Source: Bordetella sp. 02P26C-1 (GTDB lineage: Bacteria > Pseudomonadota > Gammaproteobacteria > Burkholderiales > Burkholderiaceae_B). From it: a DNA stretch of 64,000 bases. Under the pieces are notes generated by a model. That model ran no database searches, had not been told where the DNA came from, and saw only the letters and a program-made list of their open reading frames with translations. The stretch covers positions 1 to 64,000 of the forward strand of contig NZ_WSJB01000006.1 in NCBI RefSeq assembly GCF_009763255.1, given 5' to 3'. How positions within the stretch are numbered: the first letter of the stretch is position 1; each line of letters opens with the position of its first letter. This document shows positions 9,206 to 18,025 of this stretch, piece after piece. The position numbers and the translations under genes were made by a program.

Positions 9206-10222
9206 ATGTCGTACGAGAGTTTTCTTTCGCAGGCCGAAGTCGACGAGCTGCTGGCTACCGTCTCCGGCGATGAGCCTAAATCGGGGGACACGCCACAGAC
9301 GCCGTCGCTAGACGGCGTACGCGCCTATGACCTCAGTTCGACCGACCGCGTCGTACGCCGGCGCATGCAGACGCTGGAACTCATCAACGAACGATTCGCT
9401 CGTCGTCTGCGCCATGTGTTTCTGAACTTCATGCGCCGCAACGCCGATATCTCGGTGGGCCAGATACAGGTTCTGAAATACGCCGAGTTCGAGCGCAACC
9501 TGCCGGTGCCGAGCAACCTGAACATGGTCAAGCTCAATCCGTTGCGGGGCGTGGCGCTCTTTGCCTTCGATCCGATGCTGGTCTTTCTTATCATCGAAAG
9601 CATGTTCGGTGGCCAGGCGCGTAGCAACACCCGCGTCGAGGGCCGGGACTTCACGGCGACCGAGCAGCGCATCATCCGCCGCCTGCTCGATCACACGCTG
9701 GCCTGCTACACGCAGGCATGGGAAGGCATTTATCCGCTCGAATACGCCTATGTCCGCTCGGAAATGCACACCAAGTTCGCTAGCGTGACCAGCGCGCACG
9801 AGGTGGTCGTGGTCACGCCGATACGGATCGAATTCGGCTCCATGGGCGGATCGCTGAACGTCTGCCTGCCCTACTCGATGATCGAGCCGATCCGCGGGCT
9901 GCTGACCAATCCCTATCAGGAAAGCGGCGAAAGCTCTGCCGACTCACGCTGGTCCAAACAAATGTCGAATCAGATTCGACAAGCGCAGGTGGAGCTGGTG
10001 GCCCAATTCGCCGAGCTGAACTTATCGCTGGGGGATCTGATGCGTCTGGAAAAAGGCTCGGTCATCCCGTTTGAACTGCGTGAATCCATCACCGCCTATG
10101 TCAACGGCGTACCCGCATTGAAATGTGGCTACGGCACGTCCAACAAGCACTACGCGCTAGAGGTGCAGGAGCACCTGGAAGCCCCCTCTTTCGATTATCT
10201 GTCCGAGAACCAAGATGTCTGA
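9206..10222 (+). CDS. fliM: Flagellar motor switch protein FliM
   Basis: The 338-residue C-ring protein receives the chemotaxis signal. The N-terminal peptide LSQAEVDELLATV matches the CheY-phosphate binding motif. The middle CheC-like domain follows (YDLSSTDRVVRRRMQTLE), and the C-terminal SpoA-type domain binds FliN. The end overlaps fliN by 8 bp. Confidence 0.97.
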   Translation: MSYESFLSQAEVDELLATVSGDEPKSGDTPQTPSLDGVRAYDLSSTDRVVRRRMQTLELINERFARRLRHVFLNFMRRNADISVGQIQVLKYAEFERNLPVPSNLNMVKLNPLRGVALFAFDPMLVFLIIESMFGGQARSNTRVEGRDFTATEQRIIRRLLDHTLACYTQAWEGIYPLEYAYVRSEMHTKFASVTSAHEVVVVTPIRIEFGSMGGSLNVCLPYSMIEPIRGLLTNPYQESGESSADSRWSKQMSNQIRQAQVELVAQFAELNLSLGDLMRLEKGSVIPFELRESITAYVNGVPALKCGYGTSNKHYALEVQEHLEAPSFDYLSENQDV

Positions 10223-10709
10223 TCTCAACGAAACGCAAATCAGCGCCGACGACGTCGACGAGGCGTTCAATGGTGCCGCCGCCACGGCGAATCAGGACGC
10301 GATGAGCGAATGGGAGCAGGCATTGGCCGAGCAAGCTCAAGCGACCTTGCCGGCGGCCGCCGAGCCGGCAGCCACGGCCGTCCCGCCCGCCCAAGTCTTC
10401 AAACCCTTGGACGCGGCGGCCGGAGCCAAGCTCGGCGAAGGCTTCGACATCGATATGATTCGCGATATTCCGGTGCAGCTCAGCGTCGAGCTGGGTCGTA
10501 CCCGCGTCACGATTCGCGAGCTGCTGCAGCTGAATCAAGGCTCTGTGGTCGAACTGCAAAACCTCGCTGGCGAGCCAATGGATATCTATATCAATGGCTA
10601 CCTCGTCGCGCAAGGCGAAGTCGTGGTCGTGGGCGATAACTACGGCGTACGCCTGACCGATATCGTGACGCCTTCGGAACGCCTGTCCCGTCTGGCCGCC
10701 AAACGGTAA
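10215..10709 (+). CDS. fliN: Flagellar motor switch protein FliN
   Basis: The 164-residue protein has a conserved SpoA domain from about residue 80 (IRDIPVQLSVELGRTRVTIR, then VVVVGDNYGVRLTDI) that forms the base of the C-ring and docks FliH. The N-terminal extension is acidic and Ala-rich, making it a little longer than the roughly 137-residue enteric protein, as is usual in betaproteobacteria. It overlaps fliM. Confidence 0.95.
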   Translation: MSDLNETQISADDVDEAFNGAAATANQDAMSEWEQALAEQAQATLPAAAEPAATAVPPAQVFKPLDAAAGAKLGEGFDIDMIRDIPVQLSVELGRTRVTIRELLQLNQGSVVELQNLAGEPMDIYINGYLVAQGEVVVVGDNYGVRLTDIVTPSERLSRLAAKR

Positions 10710-10713
10710 GACG

Positions 10714-11058
10714 ATGGACTCCCTCGCGCTAGCACGCATTTTCCTAGCGCTGCTGTTTGTCGTAGCGCTGATCCTCGCCTGCGCCTGGCTCGCCCGGCGT
10801 AACGGCGTGCGCATCGCCGGAGCGCCGCACACCGCACTGACCGTAACGAACCGGGTATCGGTGGGTCCACGCGGCATGCAGGTAATGGTGGTGGAGGTCG
10901 AAAACCAGCGCCTCGTGCTGGGCGTCACGCCGGGCTCGATCAATGTGCTGCACACCTTGCCGCCACGCGCGCCTGGCGAGGCGGTACCCGTCCCGGCCAC
11001 CTCGGCCCCCGCGACGTTCCAATCCATACTTCGCAACATCTGCGGACGAAAAGCATGA
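10714..11058 (+). CDS. fliO: Flagellar biosynthesis protein FliO
   Basis: The 114-residue protein has one N-terminal transmembrane helix (about residues 5-26) followed by a small cytoplasmic domain with [20 protein letters not shown], typical of FliO. FliO assists assembly of the FliP ring in the export gate and is not part of the finished gate. It overlaps fliP by 4 bp. Confidence 0.92.
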   Translation: MDSLALARIFLALLFVVALILACAWLARRNGVRIAGAPHTALTVTNRVSVGPRGMQVMVVEVENQRLVLGVTPGSINVLHTLPPRAPGEAVPVPATSAPATFQSILRNICGRKA

Positions 11059-11819
11059 GTTGCGCAAACTCTGGAAAGCACTTGGCCGCCAGCCTGCTGT
11101 TGATCGGCATGCTGATGCTGCCCACCAGCGCCATCGCCCAAGCAGCGGTGCCCGCGTTGACCATGACGCCCAACGGCAACGGCGGCGAAACCTACAGTCT
11201 GAGCATGCAAACGCTCATTCTGTTGACGTCACTCACCTTCCTGCCGGCCGCGCTGCTGATGATGACGGGTTTTACCCGGATCGTGATCGTGCTGGGTCTG
11301 TTGCGTAACGCGATCGGCACGCCCACCGCGCCGCCCAATAGCGTCCTGATTGGTCTATCGCTTTTTCTGACGTTCTTTGTCATGTCGCCGGTGATGGATC
11401 AGATCTATGAAAACGCCTATAAACCACTAAACGACGGCGCCATCACGTTCGAACAAGCGATCGAAGCGGGCGGCAAGCCTCTGCATAAATTCATGATCGA
11501 ACAGACCCGCGAGACCGATCTGCTGCTCTTTGCCGATATGGCCGGGATCACGGAGGTATCCGAGCCCGAGGCCGTCCCGATGCGCGTCTTGATTCCGGCG
11601 TTCGTCACGAGCGAGCTCAAGACGGCGTTCCAGATTGGCTTTTCGATCTTCATTCCCTTTCTCATCATCGACCTGGCCGTGGCCAGCGTGTTGATGGGCC
11701 TGGGCATGATGATGGTGCCGCCGGTGACCATCTCGCTGCCCTTTAAGCTCATGCTTTTTGTACTGGCCGATGGCTGGCATCTGTTGCTGGGTTCACTGGC
11801 ACGCAGTTTCTATCAATAA
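11055..11819 (+). CDS. fliP: Flagellar export gate protein FliP
   Basis: The 254-residue protein has a cleavable N-terminal signal sequence (about residues 10-30) and membrane segments containing the family signature [21 protein letters not shown] periplasmic loop follows and the C-terminal helices include [20 protein letters not shown]. FliP forms the pentameric core of the flagellar type III export gate with FliQ and FliR, which follow it. Confidence 0.97.
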   Translation: MSCANSGKHLAASLLLIGMLMLPTSAIAQAAVPALTMTPNGNGGETYSLSMQTLILLTSLTFLPAALLMMTGFTRIVIVLGLLRNAIGTPTAPPNSVLIGLSLFLTFFVMSPVMDQIYENAYKPLNDGAITFEQAIEAGGKPLHKFMIEQTRETDLLLFADMAGITEVSEPEAVPMRVLIPAFVTSELKTAFQIGFSIFIPFLIIDLAVASVLMGLGMMMVPPVTISLPFKLMLFVLADGWHLLLGSLARSFYQ

Positions 11820-11834
11820 ACAGGGACGATTGAA

Positions 11835-12104
11835 ATGAATTCCGCCACCGTCATGAGCATGACGTATGAGGCGATGCTGCTTGCCCTCTCGATGGCCGGG
11901 CCGCTGTTGCTCACCACCCTGGCCGTGGGTTTGATCGTCAGTATTTTCCAGGCGGCGACCCAGATCAACGAGATGACGCTGTCGTTCATTCCAAAACTGC
12001 TGGCCGTCGGTATCGTCCTGGTGTTGACCGGACCCTGGCTCATCGGCCTGATGGTCGACTATATCGAGGCGCTGTTTATTTCCATCCCCAAGATGGTCGC
12101 CTGA
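11835..12104 (+). CDS. fliQ: Flagellar export gate protein FliQ
   Basis: The 89-residue protein has two transmembrane helices forming a hairpin, and carries the FliQ/EscS family segment SIFQAATQINEMTLSFIPK between them. Four FliQ copies wrap around the FliP-FliR core of the export gate. It lies 15 bp after fliP and 10 bp before fliR. Confidence 0.97.
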   Translation: MNSATVMSMTYEAMLLALSMAGPLLLTTLAVGLIVSIFQAATQINEMTLSFIPKLLAVGIVLVLTGPWLIGLMVDYIEALFISIPKMVA

Positions 12105-12114
12105 CCGTCAGGCC

Positions 12115-12900
12115 ATGATCGAATTCAACCTGGATCAACTCTACGGCTGGATCGGTGCATTTATCTGGCCGTTTTTTCGGATCGCGGCCTTTGTGGGAAC
12201 GGCACCTGTCGTCGGTGATTCGGCGGTGCCCGTCTATGTCAAGGTGGCCTTGGCCGCGATTCTCAGTTTCGCCCTGGCCCCTCTGACAGGCGACATTCCT
12301 GTTATTCCCCTGGGCTCTCTCGCCGCCATCGGCGTGATGGTGGAGCAGATTCTGATCGGCATGGCACTGGGCCTCGTGCTGCGCTTTGTCTTCGGCGCGG
12401 TCATCATGGCCGGCGAGCTGATCGGGCTGCAGATGGGCTTATCGTTCGCCTCGTTCTTCGACCCGGCCAGCGGCGGCAATACCAGCGTGATGGCGCGCCT
12501 GCTCAACGCGTTGGCGATACTGGTGTTCATCGCCGTCAACGGGCATCTGGTCATGCTCTCTGGGCTGGGCCGCACGTTCGAGATGCTGCCAATCGCCGGG
12601 CCGCGCCTCGATTTAAACGGCATCGGTGTGGTGGTGGAGTTCAGCGTGACGTTGTTCACGATGAGCGTGGCGTTGGCATTGCCCATGGTGATCGCCCTGT
12701 TGGCGATCAATCTGGCCATGGGGATACTGAACCGCACCGCGCAGCAGCTATCCGTGTTCGCTGTCGGTTTTCCCATTACGCTCACGGTCAGCCTGCTGTT
12801 GCTGACGGTATTCCTGCCGCAGATCAATGATTTCCTGGACCGCCTGTTCCTCGATGGCTATACCGCGATGAGCGAGGTCGCCCGGGGCTTTGGACGCTGA
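12115..12900 (+). CDS. fliR: Flagellar export gate protein FliR
   Basis: The 261-residue multi-pass membrane protein completes the FliPQR gate. It shows the family segments FFRIAAFVGTAPVVGD, GELIGLQMGLSFASFFDPASG and LNRTAQQLSVFAVGFPITL. It is the last gene of the forward flagellar run. Beyond it lie convergent non-flagellar genes. Confidence 0.97.
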   Translation: MIEFNLDQLYGWIGAFIWPFFRIAAFVGTAPVVGDSAVPVYVKVALAAILSFALAPLTGDIPVIPLGSLAAIGVMVEQILIGMALGLVLRFVFGAVIMAGELIGLQMGLSFASFFDPASGGNTSVMARLLNALAILVFIAVNGHLVMLSGLGRTFEMLPIAGPRLDLNGIGVVVEFSVTLFTMSVALALPMVIALLAINLAMGILNRTAQQLSVFAVGFPITLTVSLLLLTVFLPQINDFLDRLFLDGYTAMSEVARGFGR

Positions 12901-12962
12901 AATTGACCATTGGCGCGCGCAACATAGCCCGAGACCGCTCAGTGGTCCCGGCGTAAGATGCG

Positions 12963-13448
12963 TTATGGACCGTCAAAAGACGACGACTGCGCGAATGCAG
13001 CCTTCATGTTCTCCTCGATCTGGGCCTGGGTCAGCTCTTGTCGATGGGTGGCCACTGACCACTTGTGCCCCAACGGATCCGTCAGCTGTCCGTAACGATC
13101 TCCCCAGAACATATCGGCAGGCGGCATGGTGATGGTCGCTCCGGCGGCCTGTGCTTGCGCCATCACCGCATCGACATCCTCGACATAGAGGTGCAAAAGC
13201 ACGGGCGATCCTTTTAACGCGCCCGGGCCGAGGCCGCCACACTCGGGAAATGCGTCGGCCAGCATCAGCGCGGAATCGCCGATGCGCAGGCACGCATGCG
13301 CAATGCGGCCGTCGGGGGCTTTCAGCCGCGCTAATTCCACCGCATCAAAAGCACGGACATAAAACGCGATCGCCTCGGCGGCACCCTCGCAAACCAGGTG
13401 AGGCGTCAGACTATGCATTCCTTCGGGTATGGGTTTTACGCTGGTCAT
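12963..13448 (-). CDS. VOC superfamily (glyoxalase/PhnB-like) protein
   Basis: The 161-residue protein has the paired beta-alpha-beta pattern of PhnB-like VOC proteins: TPHLVCEGAAEAIAFYVRAF near the start, GDSALMLADAFPE in the middle, LHLYVEDVDAVMAQAQAAGA and the closing DPLGHKWSVATH. These proteins often bind a metal and act on small ligands, but the substrate cannot be told here. The chosen ATG gives MTSVKPIPEG; an upstream in-frame start would add 29 atypical residues. It probably shares an operon with the DUF1428 gene 20 bp upstream. Confidence 0.85.
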   Translation of the reverse strand: MTSVKPIPEGMHSLTPHLVCEGAAEAIAFYVRAFDAVELARLKAPDGRIAHACLRIGDSALMLADAFPECGGLGPGALKGSPVLLHLYVEDVDAVMAQAQAAGATITMPPADMFWGDRYGQLTDPLGHKWSVATHRQELTQAQIEENMKAAFAQSSSFDGP

Positions 13449-13468
13449 ATCAAGCTCCGCAGGGGCAC

Positions 13469-13831
13469 TTACGCCTGGACGAGCGTACGAAATCCGCCCC
13501 AGGCCATGCGCGCCATATCCACTACATCCTTGCACTCTTCCGGGTTGAGACGCGGGTCGGCCATTACGGCGGCATTGATGCGATCGCGTTCAGCTTTTGA
13601 GGGATACACAATCCAGGCGAATATCACGACGTCGTTCTCCCCCGCCCTAGCCGCCTGAGTAAACGAAGCGAATTGCGGGTCTGCGTTCAAATCGTCGGCC
13701 ACGCACTCTCGATAATCCAGCGCGCCGTACTCCTTCCAGATATCCCCCGCGCGGCTGGCCATAGCCCGGTAAGCATCCAATTTAGCTGAGGGTATGGCAA
13801 GCAGGAAGCCGTCTACGTACTGTTCAGTCAT
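13469..13831 (-). CDS. DUF1428 family protein
   Basis: The 120-residue protein matches the DUF1428 pattern, a ferredoxin-like (dimeric alpha-beta barrel type) fold, with YVDGFLLAIPSAKLDAYR at the start, a central GALDYRECVADD and VVIFAWIVYPSKAERD, and a closing MAWGGFRTLV. Function is unknown in the family. It is transcribed ahead of the VOC gene and divergently from the AraC-type regulator, which may control both. Confidence 0.85.
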   Translation of the reverse strand: MTEQYVDGFLLAIPSAKLDAYRAMASRAGDIWKEYGALDYRECVADDLNADPQFASFTQAARAGENDVVIFAWIVYPSKAERDRINAAVMADPRLNPEECKDVVDMARMAWGGFRTLVQA

Positions 13832-13960
13832 GGCACTTTCCCAGATAGGTGACCGCTAGGCCGAAGGACCCAATGTAGTGGGAATCGCGCCCCCCGACGA
13901 CGGGGATTTGCGACATTTTTGCAGGTGGATCGCGACAGTCGCCCGCAGTATGCTGCGTGT

Positions 13961-14926
13961 ATGAAAAACGTCGCCTTTCTACTGCCTGGCGCGGCCAACA
14001 TCGCGGCGCTGGAGAACGCGCGCCAGGGCTTTATGGTCGCTAATCAGTTTCGGCAAGCACAGGGCCTCGATCCGCGGTTCGCGGTGCGACTGTTAGCGTC
14101 TACGCGCGAAGTCCGGCTGGACCAGGGGCGTATACAGATCCAGGTCGACGCCGTGCTGGAGGATGCCGGTCCGGTGGATATTTGTATCGTTCCGCCACTG
14201 CTCGCGCCCGGGCCGGAAGCGATCGCCCAAGAGGCAGCCATGATCGCGTGGCTGGCGCGGCACTACAAAAACGGCGGCGAATTAGCGTGCCTGTGCCTGG
14301 GCGCTGCCTTGCCCGCCGCCGCGGGCCTGCTGGATGGCCGTCAGGCGGTGGTGCACTGGGCGGCGCAGGCGGCCTATGCCCAGTGGTTTCCCAAGGTGCA
14401 GTGGATATGTGACCGCATCGTCAAGGAGGAACGCGGCCTGTACACCAGCGGCGGGGCATTTTCCGCCGCGCACTTGGTTCTACATCTGATCGAAAAATAT
14501 TCGGACCGCGACACCGCGATCTGGTGTGCGAAGTTCTTCCAGCTGGATTGGAGCCGCCATACCCAGTTGCCGTTTGCCGTTTTCATGGGGCACAAAGCCC
14601 ATCACGATGAGGCCGTACTGGCGGTCCAACAGCATATCGAATCGCGTTATGTCGAGAAGCTGACTGTCGACGCATTGGCGAGACGCCACGCCATGGGCCG
14701 TCGTACCCTGGAGCGACGCTTTCGTCAGGCCACGGGCACCAGCATCGTGGAGTATCTCCAGCGCACCCGCATCGAGGCCGCAAAAAAGCATCTGGAAAAT
14801 TCGCGTAAAACCGTGGCCGAAGTGATGTACGAGGTCGGGTATAACGACAGCAAGGCGTTTCGCGAGATATTTGTCAAATACTGCGGCATGTCGCCGGTGG
14901 CTTATCGCGAACGATATCTTTTATAA
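13961..14926 (+). CDS. GlxA-type AraC family regulator with DJ-1/PfpI domain
   Basis: The 321-residue regulator has an N-terminal DJ-1/PfpI-like amidotransferase domain (about residues 1-185) with the nucleophile-elbow-like LACLCLGAALPAA. A C-terminal AraC DNA-binding domain follows, with two helix-turn-helix units: LTVDALARRHAMGRRTLERR and VAEVMYEVGYNDSKAFREIF. The start giving MKNVAFLLPG begins directly at the first beta strand; the upstream in-frame ATG at 13919 would add 14 unrelated residues. It may regulate the divergent DUF1428-VOC pair. The inducer is unknown. Confidence 0.88.
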   Translation: MKNVAFLLPGAANIAALENARQGFMVANQFRQAQGLDPRFAVRLLASTREVRLDQGRIQIQVDAVLEDAGPVDICIVPPLLAPGPEAIAQEAAMIAWLARHYKNGGELACLCLGAALPAAAGLLDGRQAVVHWAAQAAYAQWFPKVQWICDRIVKEERGLYTSGGAFSAAHLVLHLIEKYSDRDTAIWCAKFFQLDWSRHTQLPFAVFMGHKAHHDEAVLAVQQHIESRYVEKLTVDALARRHAMGRRTLERRFRQATGTSIVEYLQRTRIEAAKKHLENSRKTVAEVMYEVGYNDSKAFREIFVKYCGMSPVAYRERYLL

Positions 14927-14957
14927 GCACCGGCGATGCACGGCTATAGCATGGCCG

Positions 14958-15428
14958 CTATTTGGTGGGCGGCTCCAACAATTGTTCGTTGCTGCCACCC
15001 TTGAACATCGCAGTGATGACGTGTTTGCGCATGCGCCACACGCCGTCCTGGCATTTGACGAATTCGCACTCTTCATCCGCCACCATGATGGGCGCGGCGG
15101 CTGGCAACACCGGCACGCCATCGGCGGCGTAAACACTCAAGGCCGCTTTCACCGTTGCCACATCCGGGCCGTGCAACGTCACCCGCACATTGCTCATCAG
15201 GTGGCGGATCAGGCGTGCGCCCCTGGCATTACGGAATTTGTAATAGTCCAGGATCGGCTCATGGCCTTCCCAACGATGACTCAGCATTTGATACACACAG
15301 TCTTCGGTATAGAAGTCGGCCGCTTGCATGGCATCAGTCTGGTCGATCAACCACCAGTAGTCGACAAGCCGTTCTTGGACGATATATTTTTCGACGATCT
15401 CGTTGCTGAGCTGATTACTACGTTCCAC
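14958..15428 (-). CDS. NTF2/SnoaL-like protein
   Basis: The 156-residue protein looks like a SnoaL/NTF2-type alpha+beta barrel: an N-terminal helix pair with DYWWLIDQTDAMQAADFYTE, then strands ending with MRKHVITAMFKGGS. Members include small hydrolases, isomerases and the small subunits of ring-hydroxylating dioxygenases. No oxygenase large subunit is nearby, so the role is open. The start is GTG, supported by a good ribosome site (AGAGGTG) 4-5 bp upstream. It lies 71 bp downstream of the Bug receptor gene and probably shares its transcript. Confidence 0.7.
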   Translation of the reverse strand: MERSNQLSNEIVEKYIVQERLVDYWWLIDQTDAMQAADFYTEDCVYQMLSHRWEGHEPILDYYKFRNARGARLIRHLMSNVRVTLHGPDVATVKAALSVYAADGVPVLPAAAPIMVADEECEFVKCQDGVWRMRKHVITAMFKGGSNEQLLEPPTK

Positions 15429-15499
15429 AAAACACCTCTACTGTTTGAACTTCCGGCGACACGCCGATGTACCGGCTCGGCGTGCTCACGACGGCTGAT

Positions 15500-16489
15500 T
15501 TATTGTTGCAGCACGATGTTGGAGCTTTTGGCGACCGTTCCCCACTTCTGGCGTTCAGCGTCCAGGAAACTACCGAACTCGGCGGGGCTACGTACCAGGA
15601 TCACGGCATCGGAGGCATCCATGCTGGCTTTGAACTTCGGGTTCGCGGTCCCTTCGCGAAGGGCGGCGTTCAAGCGTGCAATGACCGGCTCGGGCGTGCC
15701 CGCGGGCGCGACGATGCCATACCAAAGCGCGACGTCATAATTCTCAATACCCAGTTCCGAGGCGGTGGGAACCTCGGGCATCTTGGGCGAGCGTTGCGGC
15801 GACGTGGTCGCCAATAGCCGCACCTTGCCATCGCGCGCGAACTGCTCGCTGGTCATCAAGGTGGTCAGGATCATATCGACGCGGCCGCCCATCACGTCCA
15901 CCAGCCCGGGGCCCGTCCCTTTGTAAGGGATGTGAGTCATTTCCGTGCCGGCTTTCGAATTGAATAACTCGACGGCGAAGTGACCAGTACTCCCTGTACC
16001 CCACGAAGCATAGGACAATTGCTTGGGATTCTTTTTCGCGCGGGCAACGAACTCCGTGAGCGAAGGGGCGCCAGTTTCGCTATTGACGGTGACGAAGAGC
16101 GGGACCGACACGATCGAGCCGACCGGAGCAAAGTCCTTGTCGGCCTTGTAGCGCAGATCTTTATAGACGTTCGGGTTGATCGCCAGGGTTTCGGCGGAAG
16201 CCACCATCAGCGTATAGCCGTCAGCGGGTGCTCGGGAGACATATTCGGCGGCAATGATGCCGTTCGCGCCGGGCTTGTTCTCGACGATGACCGATTGCCC
16301 CAACACACTGCTCATTTGCTCTGCGGTCAGACGCGCCATGGAATCTGTAAAGCCGCCTGGGACGAAGGGCACGATGAGCTTGACGGGTTTTTCGGGAAAC
16401 TTCGGTTCCGGTTGCGCGGCCTTCGCGGGAAGTCCGATGGTGGTGACTGCTGCGCACAACATCCCAAGGATGAATAACGACTTTTTCAT
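15500..16489 (-). CDS. Bug/TctC-type tripartite tricarboxylate transporter receptor
   Basis: The 329-residue periplasmic binding protein has a Sec signal peptide (residues 1 to about 24, ending AKA), the Bug signature PVKLIVPFVPGGFTDSMARL, the VVENKPGAN-type loop (VIVENKPGANGI) and IPYKGTGPGLVDVMGG. Bug proteins capture small carboxylates and some amides or aromatics for a TctAB permease. No tctA or tctB lies in the window. The start has a strong ribosome site (AAGGAAAG). Confidence 0.93.
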   Translation of the reverse strand: MKKSLFILGMLCAAVTTIGLPAKAAQPEPKFPEKPVKLIVPFVPGGFTDSMARLTAEQMSSVLGQSVIVENKPGANGIIAAEYVSRAPADGYTLMVASAETLAINPNVYKDLRYKADKDFAPVGSIVSVPLFVTVNSETGAPSLTEFVARAKKNPKQLSYASWGTGSTGHFAVELFNSKAGTEMTHIPYKGTGPGLVDVMGGRVDMILTTLMTSEQFARDGKVRLLATTSPQRSPKMPEVPTASELGIENYDVALWYGIVAPAGTPEPVIARLNAALREGTANPKFKASMDASDAVILVRSPAEFGSFLDAERQKWGTVAKSSNIVLQQ

Positions 16490-16958
16490 ACTCCACTTTC
16501 CTTAAAGGCGTGGCCCGTCGACCTATAACGGCCACTACGTCAGAGAAACTTTGGACTGCGTTATTGCGGTGATCTGCACTGCGGCGATTCATAAACATCC
16601 CACGCCGTCAGACCTGAAAGCTGCTGAGAAAAAAATCGCTATAGTCTATCGACTAGCGATAATGAACTTCCGTTAGACGATATTTAGCTTCAAACGCATA
16701 CGTTTTGTCAATAAATTGGCGAGAGCGGGCGCGGGGCATTTGCCCTCATTGACTTTTCGTCGAAGTGAGATTTTTTACGCCCGTGCGAGGGGTGGACAGA
16801 TGTGCGTCAACCCGCAGCACGTCCAGGTATCTCAGGCGTGCTAGCCCGCCTGCGGGTTCGCGTGGCAAGGAGACAGGGGTTCAGGGAACCTATGGGTTTT
16901 TCGGGGCACTCACTTCATACCAACACGTTCGAACAACCATCCCGTCGCCACGCCATCT
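16490..16958. other. Intergenic region with AT-rich core and an imperfect palindrome
   Basis: These 469 bases lie between the reverse Bug gene and the forward gene at 16959. The core from about 16620 to 16720 is clearly AT-richer than the surroundings. It holds an inverted repeat, ATCGCTA at 16635-16641 and TAGCGAT at 16654-16660, with a 12-base interior containing a further GTC/GAC pair. This is a candidate operator for the Bug-NTF2 unit. I see no tRNA, IS end or small gene that I could support in the remainder. Confidence 0.4.
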
Positions 16959-17930
16959 ATGCCCGATAAGCAGCGCACGCTTCACACCGGCACAAGCCGA
17001 AGCGCAGTAAATGAGCACGACCACGAATTCGAAGCCTATATCGCCAGGATGCAGGCTCGGCTGCTTACTTGCGTGGGCGACAATGGCCTTTTCCAAGCTG
17101 ATACGGAAGGGCTTTACGACGCGTTTCTCATGGGATTTCCACCGGAGGATCGCCGCTATCACGACTGCAGCCTATGCCGGCGATTTTTCGAGCGCTACGG
17201 CGGCCTTGTCACCATCGACAAACAGGGTAAAACCCGCTCAGCGCTCTGGAACGTCGCGGATGCGCCAGCCCAATATCGCGAGTCGGTGCAGCAGGTGTTA
17301 AGCCTTATTCAAGAGGCAGGTGTGCGCGGACCCTTCTCCTACACCGACACATCGTGGGGCGTACCCTTGGCCGGCGGTTGGCAGCATTTCGCGTTGAACG
17401 GGCCGGACGCGCTGATTCACAAATCGACCGTACAAACCGCTAATCAACGAATGGCGACGGCGCGCCGTGACTTTCGCGTCCTGGCCGATGCCCTGCGCAT
17501 GTTTGATTCGGCTGCCGCCACACAAGCCGTGGCGCTGTTAAAGACGGATTCGCTCTACCGGGCGCAGCGAATCCTGGAAATGGCGCAGTGGTTCGCCGAT
17601 CTGCACGTCGCGCTACGGGGCGAACGCGGCAAAGTCCGCGACAACTTATTGTGGCGCGCGGTGGCCAGTGCACCGGCCTGCTTTTGCCACGTGCGAAACA
17701 CGATGCTCGGCACACTGCTCCAAGACATCGCCCATGGCATACCCTTGGACGCGGTGGCTTCGCGCTTCGCCCAAAGAATGCATCCGCTGCGCTACCAACG
17801 CCCACAATGCGCGCCAACAGAAGGAAATATCGCGCAGGCCGAAAAACTGGTGGAGAAGCTTGGCATCGCCCGATCTTTGAAACGCCGTTACGCACGACTT
17901 GAGGAGATCCGGACGTTATGGACGGAATGA
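16959..17930 (+). CDS. Unrecognised protein with H-x-C-x2-C motif, possibly C-terminally truncated
   Basis: I do not know a function for this 323-residue protein. Visible features are an N-terminal YHDCSLCRRFFERYG segment (a possible metal or redox Cys pair), a Trp-rich strand region near residues 125-150, and a C-terminal stretch rich in Arg and Gln (MHPLRYQRPQ, then GNIAQAEKLVEKLGIA). There is no signal peptide or membrane helix. The C-terminal part resembles, from memory, conserved proteins seen in phage and plasmid contexts that continue past the point where this frame stops. No ribosome site is evident before the ATG. It stands alone between the AT-rich region and the chemoreceptor gene. 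Confidence 0.6.
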   Translation: MPDKQRTLHTGTSRSAVNEHDHEFEAYIARMQARLLTCVGDNGLFQADTEGLYDAFLMGFPPEDRRYHDCSLCRRFFERYGGLVTIDKQGKTRSALWNVADAPAQYRESVQQVLSLIQEAGVRGPFSYTDTSWGVPLAGGWQHFALNGPDALIHKSTVQTANQRMATARRDFRVLADALRMFDSAAATQAVALLKTDSLYRAQRILEMAQWFADLHVALRGERGKVRDNLLWRAVASAPACFCHVRNTMLGTLLQDIAHGIPLDAVASRFAQRMHPLRYQRPQCAPTEGNIAQAEKLVEKLGIARSLKRRYARLEEIRTLWTE

Positions 17931-18025
17931 CGACGGAATATCGTCTGGACCGATGGGATTGAACGCGACTACCCTTTTGACGAGCTGCCCGGGCGATCGA
18001 CGACGAATCGTGCGCCTCTATCCGA

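Noticed and set aside
12901-12962. Possible hairpin between fliR and the VOC gene (GACC...GGTC)
   Set aside because: The stem is only four clean base pairs plus a wobble and has no T-run; too weak to call a terminator.
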